The notes below the pieces were generated by a model that was given only the letters and a program-made list of their open reading frames with translations, was not told the DNA's origin and made no database searches. From assembly GCA_030151635.1 (NCBI GenBank), contig JASLDF010000003.1:1-9736 (forward strand): DNA of 9,736 bases, given 5' to 3'. The stretch is from Bacteroides sp. Its GTDB lineage: Bacteria; Bacteroidota; Bacteroidia; Bacteroidales; Bacteroidaceae. Shown here in pieces: positions 1-7,266 of this stretch. Positions within the stretch are counted from its first letter, which is position 1; every line of letters begins with the position of its first letter. Made by a program: the position numbers and the translations under genes.

Positions 1-756
1 TTCAGGATTTTGTTCTACTATTTTTTGAGAATGGTGAAGTGGTAATGTTTTTACGTAGTCTTGTTGCGTACCATAAACCTTAAAGGATATTGTTTCAATA
101 TCGTAATCCATATCTACAGTAATTCCTGCACTATCTTTGAAGTAGGAGTCGGCTGACAAGCCTTTAGGATAAGTGAAATATTTATCCAACTTACTAATAG
201 AAAGTGTTCTATCTAATGCATACGGATAGATGCTCTTTTTTTGGGGACTATATGCCACTAAATACCACCGTTGGTTATGCATCTTTAGCCAATATGGATC
301 GATTTGTTCTTGTTGTGAATAGGTTTCGAAGAAACTCTGATAGCTTATTTCTAAAGATGTTGAGTCGGATATTGCTTCGGTTATTTGATTAATGTATTTT
401 CCTCCTATTGGTGCTTCATCTAATATTATTCGGTTCTTAATTCCTGAAACATGGTTCCAGCTAAGCTCAAGATTTAATAACTGAGCCAACCATTCTTTGC
501 CAGGATTATCTTGATCAAAATCGCTTTTTACTATTTCGTAAATATAATTATTCCCCTTTGTTTTACAGATTATAGAGATGTCGAATAGACTTTCAATATC
601 ATTTTTATATTTTCTAAAAGAACTTGTTGGTAACCATTTCCCATCGTCTACTTTTTCTATAAACCATAGTTCCTGTAAATCTTTTAATGATATAGCGTCG
701 TGAGACATAATTTTACTATAAATCCACAGTAACTTTTTGAGTTTTGTAATTGCCAT
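1..756 (-). CDS. WYL-domain transcriptional regulator (C-terminus cut by window edge)
   Basis: The frame is open from an ATG at 756 to the left edge, giving 252 codons with no stop, so the 3' end is missing. Residues 1-75 look like a helix-turn-helix-type N-terminal region (opening MAITKLKKLLWIYSK). The WYL core is clear at about 152-187: residues 163-168 read RWYLVA, followed by YPYALDRTLSI. This is the signature of the WYL fold, which senses ligands or nucleic acid in many bacterial regulators. After it comes the start of the WYL C-terminal extension (YVKTLPLHHSQ, about 234-244). Family members are usually about 300-340 residues, so roughly 50-90 residues are probably lost. It lies 13 bp downstream of the UDG-like gene on the same strand, so the two are probably co-transcribed. 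WYL proteins often control DNA-damage and phage-defence genes; the target here is unknown. Confidence 0.88.
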   Translation of the reverse strand, partial: MAITKLKKLLWIYSKIMSHDAISLKDLQELWFIEKVDDGKWLPTSSFRKYKNDIESLFDISIICKTKGNNYIYEIVKSDFDQDNPGKEWLAQLLNLELSWNHVSGIKNRIILDEAPIGGKYINQITEAISDSTSLEISYQSFFETYSQQEQIDPYWLKMHNQRWYLVAYSPQKKSIYPYALDRTLSISKLDKYFTYPKGLSADSYFKDSAGITVDMDYDIETISFKVYGTQQDYVKTLPLHHSQKIVEQNPE

Positions 757-769
757 AATGTAGTTTCGT

Positions 770-1369
770 TTATTGCTTAATAAACTGACTAATTATTTCA
801 TGCCAGTAACACCAATCGAAACCTGCCGATGGGTGCGTTATTTGTAGTACACGAACTATATGGCCATTTTCAAGCGTATAACTTAATGCTTTCGAAGATG
901 TCCCATCAGCAAAATATACTTCGTGAGGATTGGCATTTTCTGTTGGCATATTAGAAAACAATCGCTGCCCCCATACAAGAATGACATCGGGCTGATATTG
1001 TTTTAAAACAGTGAAAAAAGCACTTTCTGATGACTTGAATTGCGCTGAATTTGGTGCAACTCTCGCTCCAGATATTGGTTGTTGAACGTAGTTGTAGAAC
1101 ATAATAGAGTTCCATAATGCAAGCTTATCTTCTTTAACTACAATATCTCCTTCTAAGGCACGCTCAAACTTGGTATAAGTGTTTTTATAATGTTCGTGAG
1201 GGCTATTTACATCTGTTAAGTCTGCTATTATTTCTTGGGTAAGAGAAGGAATTGCCTCAGTTTCTGGGTTGGCACAATAGTGACTTTCTCCCAGTGCCAT
1301 AACTCGTTTACCATTAATTCCTTTGGTGTATTCTTTTCCAACCCAAGGTAGAAAATGTATGCTGTTCAT
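770..1369 (-). CDS. Uracil-DNA glycosylase-superfamily-like protein, function unproven
   Basis: This 199-residue protein has no signal peptide or membrane segment and is probably cytosolic. Its motifs are spaced as in the uracil-DNA glycosylase fold: VMALGESHY (23-31) resembles motif 1 (GEAPG or GQDPYH), QPDVILVWGQRLF (126-138) resembles the central strand of family 4/5 enzymes, and ITHPSAGFDW (177-186) resembles the HPS catalytic loop. LWNSIMFYNYVQ (85-96) sits where the fold has a conserved W/N-rich segment. H179 would be the catalytic-loop histidine and E28 the motif 1 acid. The cysteines expected for an iron-sulfur cluster in family 4/5 enzymes are not arranged in the usual way. The assignment is by motif reading only; a diverged, non-enzymatic member is possible. 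It is the first gene of a pair with the WYL regulator. A near-consensus -7 element (TACTTTG on the minus strand, 1406-1412) lies about 37 bp upstream. Confidence 0.62.
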   Translation of the reverse strand: MNSIHFLPWVGKEYTKGINGKRVMALGESHYCANPETEAIPSLTQEIIADLTDVNSPHEHYKNTYTKFERALEGDIVVKEDKLALWNSIMFYNYVQQPISGARVAPNSAQFKSSESAFFTVLKQYQPDVILVWGQRLFSNMPTENANPHEVYFADGTSSKALSYTLENGHIVRVLQITHPSAGFDWCYWHEIISQFIKQ

Positions 1370-1500
1370 AGTATCTAATTTATAAGGTTAATAATCTTTA
1401 TTCTACAAAGTAAACAAAGAGGTGTTCCAAAACCGTGTATTGCTAAATATAATTTTATTAAGCTCTATAATTTGTAGTAAATCAGATGATGTTTGTACAA

Positions 1501-1540
1501 AAAGTCCTCCAATATTTGTGTAAATATATTGGAGGACTTT
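1501..1540 (-). terminator. Strong hairpin terminator of the small peptide gene
   Basis: A perfect 15-bp inverted repeat (1501-1515 with 1526-1540) surrounds a 10-nt loop. Read on the minus strand the stem ends in GGAGGACTTTTTG, giving a five-T run. On the plus strand the tail is GAGTTTTG, much less suitable. It lies 23 bp downstream of the small peptide stop codon and between that gene and the UDG-like gene, so it isolates the peptide transcript. Confidence 0.8.
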
Positions 1541-1562
1541 GAGTTTTGGAATGGTATGACAA

Positions 1563-1667
1563 TCATTTTTTACCACCTGTAACAACTGCTGCAAGAATTA
1601 CTCCTGCAACCGTACCTGCTACCCTTAATCCTTTAAGAACTTTTTCTACTTTCGTGTTCATAATCAT
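1563..1667 (-). CDS. 34-residue cationic hydrophobic peptide, no known family
   Basis: This small gene starts with ATG-ATT-ATG, so translation may begin at 1667 (34 residues) or 1661 (32 residues), and it ends with TGA at 1563-1565. The peptide has a lysine-rich amphipathic N-terminus (NTKVEKVLKGLR), one hydrophobic helix of small residues (VAGTVAGVILAAVV, about 16-29) containing a GxxxG packing motif (GTVAG), and a C-terminal TGGKK. Net charge is about +5. The helix is long enough to be inserted in, or lie on, a membrane. No signal-peptidase site is evident. The upstream sequence is A/T-rich (TAACATTAAATAA), typical of Bacteroidota starts. A strong terminator follows 23 bp after the stop, so it appears to be a self-contained transcription unit. 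A bacteriocin-like peptide, a type I toxin or a small membrane regulator are all possible. Reality as a gene rests on composition and context, not homology. Confidence 0.6.
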   Translation of the reverse strand: MIMNTKVEKVLKGLRVAGTVAGVILAAVVTGGKK

Positions 1668-1720
1668 TTATTTAATGTTAAACATTTATTTATATCTTAT
1701 CTGTAAGCAAAGAAAGAGGT

Positions 1721-1749
1721 TAGCTATATCAGTTTCATGTATAGCTATA
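1721..1749. repeat. Two TAGCTATA direct repeats upstream of the peptide gene
   Basis: TAGCTATA occurs at 1721-1728 and again at 1742-1749, 21 bp apart, or two helical turns. Each contains the palindrome TAGCTA. They lie 54-82 bp upstream of the small peptide start. The spacing on one DNA face is what a dimeric regulator site would show, but the words are AT-rich and short, so chance is possible. Confidence 0.3.
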
Positions 1750-1853
1750 ATAAATTTTAATGAAATAGCTGAAATAACTCTTAAGGTTACATGAATGAGG
1801 TGAATTGAGTAGTGAAAATTGATTTATAGATTAAATTTAATTGTTTCAATAAA

Positions 1854-1887
1854 ATAAGGCTTGAGTAAGTTAATACTCAAGCCTTAT
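1854..1887 (-). terminator. Terminator of the tricorn-like peptidase gene
   Basis: A perfect 14-bp stem (1854-1867 with 1874-1887) surrounds a 6-nt loop. On the minus strand it ends in GCCTTATTTTATTG, a T-rich tail. It lies about 50 bp after the peptidase stop codon. Confidence 0.8.
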
Positions 1888-1935
1888 CAATTATCCATTC
1901 ACTAAAAGTGTATATTAAAAAATAACCGAATACGA

Positions 1936-4900
1936 TTATTTATTTTCTTGTGTTTGTCTTAATAACTCTTTTACAGCAACTTCAATTTGACGATCCAAAC
2001 CTTCAAGCTCTGATGCCGGGTCATTAAAAACCTCGATGTCTGGAGTTAACTCTTGATTCTCCAAGTACTCACCTCTAAGGTCCTTAATAGCAACTTGAGG
2101 AATACCAAATACAATAGTAGGGTCTATTTGACTTTCCCACCATACTGCTGTCATAGTTCCTGGCACTGCAGTTCCAATTAATTTACCAATGCCTAGTTCT
2201 TTGTACAACCAAGGGAAACCATGTGCATTCGAGTAATTATCCTCGCAAGTTAGTACTGCTGATGGTTTAGTCCACTTACTGAATGGGTCGTTACCGATAA
2301 ATTGCCCACGAGGCACAAACTTCATATAGACTTTGCCGCTCAATAGTGTTGCAAGATCATCGTGTAACCAACCGCCACCATTGTGACGAGTATCTACGAT
2401 AACAGCATCAGCATTACGGTATTTACCTAGTAATTCCGAGTAAACCACACGGAAGCTGCTACTATCCATGCCTTTAACGTGAACATAACCAATTTTGCCA
2501 CCCGATAGTTTTTCAACCATAGCACGTCTTTGGTCAACCCATCGTTTGTATAGCAAATTGTTTTCTGCACCCATTGATATTGGTTTAATCCAAACCTCTT
2601 GTTCTTTGCTGTTCTTCTTCTCTTTGAACGCAATTTGAATGCGTTTTCCAGCTTTACCTTCTAATAGTTGATTGATATCCAATTTTCCGATTTCGACACC
2701 ATCAATTTTAGTAAGAATAGAACCAACTTTCAATTTACTATCTGCATTTCCCAATGGACCAAGCGGAAGAATCTCTGCGATTTCAGCCCCTTCTCCTTCA
2801 TATTGATTATTGTAAAACACGCCTAATGATGCTGTTGGTCTTGAATATGCACCTCCTGAATTAAAGTAACGAGCACCCGTGTGCGATGCATTCAACTCTC
2901 CTAGAAGTTCTGAAAGCATATCGGCAAAATCGAAATTGTTATTGATGTGTGGTAGGAAACGAGCATATTCTGTGCGGTATAAATCCCAGTCTATGCCATG
3001 AATATCGGTCACATAGAATTTGTCTTTCACTTGTTTCCACATATGTTGGAACATATATTCACGTTCCTGTGCAGGGTTGTATGTAAACTCTCCACTTAAG
3101 CTAATCGAGGTTACCGCTCCTGATGCAATGCTAATTTTCTTCAATTGACCACTGCTCAATAAGTAGATGTTTTGCCCTTCCTTATCTACATTAAGGCTAC
3201 CACCACCAGCATTTTTAACCAAAATGCGGCTAGAATTGTCTTGAAGGTCGTATACCCAAAGGTCATACCCCTTTTCAAAACGAGATAGGTAGTAAATTTT
3301 AGTACCTTCTTTATCCAAGAAAGCATCAGAAAGTGATGACGAATTTGGAGTTAAACGAAGTACTAAGTCTTTACGGTTATCCAACTCGAATTTCAGATCT
3401 TCGACCTTTGCAGGTTTTACATCTTCCTCTTTACCCTTCTTCTTAGCCTTATCAGCTTTCTTTTCTGCCTTCTCTTCGGCTTTTTCTTCTTTCTTAACCT
3501 CTTCCTTATTCTCTAATTTATATACTTCACGCTCTTCTTTTGACATCACGAAATAGTCATACGCTTTACGATTAAAGAACATGATATATGCATCCATGTG
3601 AGCCCCCCAGCTACCGTGACTACGGTATCCAGCACGATCAGAGAACCAAAGCATAGCTTTACCATCTTGTACAAAACGTGCAGCAGCATCTGTATATCCA
3701 CTTTCTGTTAGATTTACCAACTCGCCACTACCATCAGCCTTAATCAAAGCAACATCTGTGTTGTTCCAACCACCAATGCCAATGTATTGCGACAACAACC
3801 ATTTGCTATCTGGCGACCATTGAAACCATTGGTCTCCATCTGTATATGAATAGTTGAACTCTGCTGCAAGTGCAGTTCTAACCTTTTTACTCTTTAGGTT
3901 GATGATACGTAATGCAGTTCTTTCTTCCAAGAAAGCAACTTCTTTACCATCAGGAGAGTAAATGGGTTGGAAACATGCTTCTTTTGAATTTGTTATTTGT
4001 TCTTCTGTAAAGCTCTTTGCATACAAAAATTGGGTGTCTTTTTTATCGTCAAGTTTAGTTTCGTATAGATTCCAAACCCCGTTTCTTTCTGCTGCATAGA
4101 TAATTGATTTCCCATCAGGGCTAAAGCTAACGCTTCTTTCTTGTTCGGGAGTATTAGTGATTTGTCTAGACGTTCTGTACTCGGTTGATGTCACGAATAC
4201 ATCGCCGCGATAAACAAAAGCAACCTCTTTACCATTTGGAGATACAGACATTTCGCTGGCACTTCCAAAATTGAAATACTTTACTTGTGGTTCTTTTTGA
4301 TCTGCAATAATCTCTATTTCAACTTTTTTAGGCGATTGTCCTTCACGAAGCGTATAGATTTCTCCATTATAACTATAGCACAATAAATCGTCAGTACTAG
4401 AAGTTAGGAAGCGAACAGGGTGAGTTTTTAGCTTGGTTAATTGTTTCTTGCTACTACCATCTGCCAGACTTTTGTAAATGTTTGACGTACCATCTTCCTC
4501 ACTAAGGTAGAAGAATTCGTTCCCATCTTTGGTCCAAATCGGGTTTCTATCTTCGCCACGGAAAGTCGTGATTTTATTGAACTCACGTTTTCCATTCACC
4601 TCTTTAGCCATCCAAATATCACGAGTGATAGAAGATACATGGTGTTTTCTCCATTTGTCTTCGTATCCTTTTTTATCTTGATATAAGAATTTTGTTTCTG
4701 TGGGGTGGAAAGAAATATTCTCCATAGGTAATGAAGAAAATAGACTTGGTCTTCCTCCTTCAGTAGATACTTCATAAACCTGATTGTATGAAGGGAAGCG
4801 GGTGTCTTTTACATCTTGACGAATATTTGTGGTGTATAGAATTGTTTTTTCATCTTTATAGACCACTGGGTACTCTCCCGAACTGCTATGGGTTAAGCGT

Positions 4901-5202
4901 TTTGGTGTACCACCTTCTGTTCCCAATGTGTAGATATTGAATCCATTTTCACGATTGGAAGAAAAAGCAATTTCTTTGCTTGTCGGTGACCAAATAGGCT
5001 GAGTGTCGTAAGAGGCATTTGTGGTCAACTGAACTGCCTTTCCACCTCTACTCGAGACTTTAAAAATATCTCCTTTATATGTAAAGACAATCTCTTTACC
5101 ATCGGGAGATATGGCTGAATTGCGCAACCATAGGGGAGCTTCTTGTGCCATCATTCCTAGACTTATGCAAAGGAAGAAGACACTAAAGATGATTTTTCTC
5201 AT
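1936..5202 (-). CDS. Secreted tricorn-like S41 peptidase with PDZ domain
   Basis: This 1088-residue protein starts with a signal peptide (MRKIIFSVFFLCISLGMMAQ, cleavage around 19-20), so it is exported, probably to the periplasm. Residues 25-300 and 310-540 carry PD40/WD40-like beta-propeller repeats of the form SPDGKEIVF, WSPTSKEIAF and SPDGKSIIY, the two propellers of the tricorn family. A lysine/glutamate-rich linker follows (554-602), then a helical tricorn core domain (about 700-785), a PDZ domain (about 790-875) and the S41 peptidase domain (about 900-1080). The tricorn tetrad appears present: S773-H774 in ASHTGAR, nucleophile S991 in EDNYSNAHG, and E1048 in LENQELTPD. VDTRHNGGGW (936-945) forms the conserved glycine-rich loop. 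Tricorn enzymes trim oligopeptides; the substrate here is unknown. The gene is transcribed alone, divergently from the exported paralog pair. Confidence 0.94.
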   Translation of the reverse strand: MRKIIFSVFFLCISLGMMAQEAPLWLRNSAISPDGKEIVFTYKGDIFKVSSRGGKAVQLTTNASYDTQPIWSPTSKEIAFSSNRENGFNIYTLGTEGGTPKRLTHSSSGEYPVVYKDEKTILYTTNIRQDVKDTRFPSYNQVYEVSTEGGRPSLFSSLPMENISFHPTETKFLYQDKKGYEDKWRKHHVSSITRDIWMAKEVNGKREFNKITTFRGEDRNPIWTKDGNEFFYLSEEDGTSNIYKSLADGSSKKQLTKLKTHPVRFLTSSTDDLLCYSYNGEIYTLREGQSPKKVEIEIIADQKEPQVKYFNFGSASEMSVSPNGKEVAFVYRGDVFVTSTEYRTSRQITNTPEQERSVSFSPDGKSIIYAAERNGVWNLYETKLDDKKDTQFLYAKSFTEEQITNSKEACFQPIYSPDGKEVAFLEERTALRIINLKSKKVRTALAAEFNYSYTDGDQWFQWSPDSKWLLSQYIGIGGWNNTDVALIKADGSGELVNLTESGYTDAAARFVQDGKAMLWFSDRAGYRSHGSWGAHMDAYIMFFNRKAYDYFVMSKEEREVYKLENKEEVKKEEKAEEKAEKKADKAKKKGKEEDVKPAKVEDLKFELDNRKDLVLRLTPNSSSLSDAFLDKEGTKIYYLSRFEKGYDLWVYDLQDNSSRILVKNAGGGSLNVDKEGQNIYLLSSGQLKKISIASGAVTSISLSGEFTYNPAQEREYMFQHMWKQVKDKFYVTDIHGIDWDLYRTEYARFLPHINNNFDFADMLSELLGELNASHTGARYFNSGGAYSRPTASLGVFYNNQYEGEGAEIAEILPLGPLGNADSKLKVGSILTKIDGVEIGKLDINQLLEGKAGKRIQIAFKEKKNSKEQEVWIKPISMGAENNLLYKRWVDQRRAMVEKLSGGKIGYVHVKGMDSSSFRVVYSELLGKYRNADAVIVDTRHNGGGWLHDDLATLLSGKVYMKFVPRGQFIGNDPFSKWTKPSAVLTCEDNYSNAHGFPWLYKELGIGKLIGTAVPGTMTAVWWESQIDPTIVFGIPQVAIKDLRGEYLENQELTPDIEVFNDPASELEGLDRQIEVAVKELLRQTQENK

Positions 5203-5232
5203 ATTAATTTTAACTTGAATTTGAATATTTCT

Positions 5233-5240
5233 TAAAGATA
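5233..5240 (-). promoter_or_regulatory. Probable -7 element of the peptidase gene
   Basis: The minus strand reads TATCTTTA, one base away from the Bacteroidota -7 consensus TAnnTTTG. Transcription starting 6-8 bp downstream would give a leader of about 25 nt before the ATG at 5202. No good -33 TTTG is seen at the ideal 19-21 bp distance, so this is moderate support only. Confidence 0.35.
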
Positions 5241-5385
5241 ATTAATCACAAACAATATGACGATAATTTATCCGATATAGTTACATATAGATAGTCGTTT
5301 TTAGGAATAATAATCGGTCTATATTTCTTTTGATTAGCCGTATTGTATTATATTGTCCCAATTAGTAGTCAATTATAATCGATTT

Positions 5386-6216
5386 ATGGATATAAACTCA
5401 TTTTTACTATTGACATTTTGCTTTCTATCTTTCGGATGCCGTGCGCAGGAGCATATCCGAAAAGAGACCCCATCGCAATTAAAAGAGATAGCAATTAGAA
5501 GTTCGTTCATTCCTACAGATTCTACTTCCTATCAAGAACAACGTTTCTCGATTGATAAGAATACTGTGGTTCTTCACACGTTCACGACTAAAACGGGCGA
5601 TATAAGTACTATTTTTAAAACTGTTTTGAGGAAAACATCAGTTCAAAAACAGAAGTACACTACTTATAAAGGGTTAGAAGAGATTGCTTATGTTAAAACC
5701 AATACGATTGGTAAGCAGCCAGTTCAAGAATTGTTTTATTGGACGATAAAGTCGGATGATGAGCCCCGTAAAGCTTTGTTTTCTTACGAAAGAATCAATG
5801 GGCTTCCTTATATCAAGGAGGTTGTAGAATATGTTCCGAGTGGAGAAGAGTTGTATCGCTTAATTTTTGATTATACCGATTTTATTGCTGGAGAACTAAA
5901 AGTTACGAAGAAACTTCAAGGAAAAGTGATTGAGATTTATCGGATGACGGTTCGATTTTATAGTAAATTTGAATTACCCGATGTTAATCTAAATCAGATT
6001 CATCCTTTGGCACAATTTAGCCCACTTCTGATGTCTGGTCAATTGGGCACTTTTGATTATTATGTGGAGAAGATAGTCGAGGAAATGAATAATATAACTT
6101 GGATTGGCAAATATGAGCTTGATGCAAAATCAAGACCTATCTCATTAAAATGGTGGTTTACCTCGCCAAATATTTGTAGTAAACAATTTCAATATTATCA
6201 GTTTGAATATAAATAA
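5386..6216 (+). CDS. Exported protein of unknown function, paralog 1 of a tandem pair
   Basis: The ATG at 5386 gives 276 residues with a hydrophobic N-terminus (FLLLTFCFLSFGCRAQ). C18 may be lipidated, though the lipobox (SFGC) is poor; cleavage after CRAQ by signal peptidase I is the alternative. The n-region (MDIN) has no positive charge, which is odd. The same frame stays open upstream to a TTG at 5353, which would add an arginine, so the start is not certain. The rest is soluble and beta-rich, ending in alternating aromatics (FQYYQFEYK). It shares clear blocks with the next gene: ELFYWT (115-120), INGLPYIK plus EELYRLIFDY and GELKV (137-173), LPDV (197-200) and MSGQLGTFDYYV (216-227). I recognise no named family. 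It is divergent from the peptidase and 66 bp upstream of its paralog. Confidence 0.8.
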   Translation: MDINSFLLLTFCFLSFGCRAQEHIRKETPSQLKEIAIRSSFIPTDSTSYQEQRFSIDKNTVVLHTFTTKTGDISTIFKTVLRKTSVQKQKYTTYKGLEEIAYVKTNTIGKQPVQELFYWTIKSDDEPRKALFSYERINGLPYIKEVVEYVPSGEELYRLIFDYTDFIAGELKVTKKLQGKVIEIYRMTVRFYSKFELPDVNLNQIHPLAQFSPLLMSGQLGTFDYYVEKIVEEMNNITWIGKYELDAKSRPISLKWWFTSPNICSKQFQYYQFEYK

Positions 6217-6282
6217 TTGTTTGTTAGAGTTGTTAAATGAATTAACATTTTTAACTTAGTACTTTAAACAAATACAATACAA

Positions 6283-7152
6283 ATGAAACAAATAATTTAT
6301 TCGGTACTGCTATTATTGGCGATGTCTGCCTGCTCGTCTTCATCCTCAACTGTTCATGTTCCCAGTGTAAATAAACTGGTAAAGTCTGTTACCATTGAGG
6401 AACGAAAAATAGAAACGGCTGAAGCTGCTTCTGTAGCAGATAAGTACAACTTTGATAAAGGGCAAGTTTCATCACGAATATTCAAGGCGTATACTGCCAA
6501 TCAATTGTTAACGGTAGAATATCAAAAAATAGTTTCCAATGCAGGTAAAAGTATATATTTTGACGGGTATAGATACATTGACGAAACTGTAAGTCAGACG
6601 AGTCGTTTGTCAACTTTACAAATAAAAGGAAAAGCCATTACAGAAACGTTTTATTGGACTGAAGGGCAAGAGGGGAGATTTAATAAAATGTACTCTACTT
6701 ACATTAAAATCAATGGAAAGACGTATTTGAAAAGTATGATTGAAAAGCGTTCTGTTGACGACACTGATGTTTATGAAGAACTATATCGCATTGAGTTCGA
6801 TTATTCTAATTTTTTAGAAGGGGAGCTGAAAGTTGAACAGAAAATGCTAGGTGAAACGGTTGGTGTGGATGTTTATCGCATTGAGTTTTATGACAATGTA
6901 TCTATGCCCGATGTCTTTTTAATGAAGAATCTTTTCCCACTGTCTTGCAATAAAGAGTTTATGATGAGTGGCATGATGGGAACTTGGGATTACTACATTG
7001 TATCAGCAAATTCGGAACTAGAAAATGGCGATTACACGATGGATTATGAGTTGGGTACAAATGGACTTCCCAAGCAAATGAAGCTAGATAAAAAGGATAA
7101 AGAGGTGTCTTATCGCAATGAAACTATCTTTTATAGCTTCATCTATCAATAA
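6283..7152 (+). CDS. Lipoprotein of unknown function, paralog 2 of a tandem pair
   Basis: This 289-residue protein has a classical lipoprotein signal: MKQIIYSVLLLLAMSAC with C17 as the lipidated cysteine, followed by a serine run (SSSSS) as a flexible tether. No +2 acidic residues or other sorting signal is evident. Shared blocks with the preceding protein are ETFYWT (121-126), ING.TYLK and EELYRIEFDY...GELKV (143-184), MPDV (208-211) and MSGMMGTWDYYI (228-239). The order and spacing match across most of the mature protein, so this is a gene duplication. YRIEF occurs twice inside it (168-172 and 198-202). The C-terminus again ends in aromatics (IFYSFIYQ). The 66-bp gap before it contains only a weak AT-rich hairpin (GTTAA/TTAAC followed by ATTTTT), so read-through from paralog 1 is likely. 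Function unknown; an envelope-surface role is inferred only from export. Confidence 0.85.
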   Translation: MKQIIYSVLLLLAMSACSSSSSTVHVPSVNKLVKSVTIEERKIETAEAASVADKYNFDKGQVSSRIFKAYTANQLLTVEYQKIVSNAGKSIYFDGYRYIDETVSQTSRLSTLQIKGKAITETFYWTEGQEGRFNKMYSTYIKINGKTYLKSMIEKRSVDDTDVYEELYRIEFDYSNFLEGELKVEQKMLGETVGVDVYRIEFYDNVSMPDVFLMKNLFPLSCNKEFMMSGMMGTWDYYIVSANSELENGDYTMDYELGTNGLPKQMKLDKKDKEVSYRNETIFYSFIYQ

Positions 7153-7180
7153 AAAGACCATTTATTAATAAGCTAGATAT

Positions 7181-7249
7181 TATAGTCGGGAATAGACTGT
7201 AAATAATTATATTAGTGGGAGATATGACCAAAAGGTCTATCTTCCACTA
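7181..7249 (+). promoter_or_regulatory. Two hairpins just upstream of the fucosidase start
   Basis: The first hairpin pairs 7181-7187 with 7195-7201 (7 bp, one G-U). The second is stronger: 7213-7229 with 7234-7249 around an AAAA loop, about 16 bp with one G-U and one bulged T, followed by the T-rich TATTTAATTTAT. The second ends 17 bp before the fucosidase ATG. It may terminate the upstream lipoprotein transcript, or act as an attenuator or translation-control element in the fucosidase leader; the sequence does not decide. Confidence 0.45.
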
Positions 7250-7266
7250 TTTAATTTATAGAATTT

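Noticed and set aside
204..392. 62-codon plus-strand frame at the left edge
   Set aside because: It is fully antisense to the WYL regulator, whose coding frame has clear domain motifs.
1403..1594. 63-codon frame on the minus strand overlapping the small peptide gene
   Set aside because: It runs straight through the terminator hairpin and overlaps the better-composed peptide frame out of phase; its product has no recognisable features.
1546..1794. 82-codon frame on the plus strand
   Set aside because: It is antisense to the small peptide gene; the product looks like a random translation and no start signal or promoter is evident.
5353..5388. TTG start for the first paralog, adding 11 residues
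   Set aside because: TTG starts are uncommon in this group and the ATG at 5386 gives a better placed hydrophobic segment, although the longer form would supply a positive charge, so it is not fully excluded.
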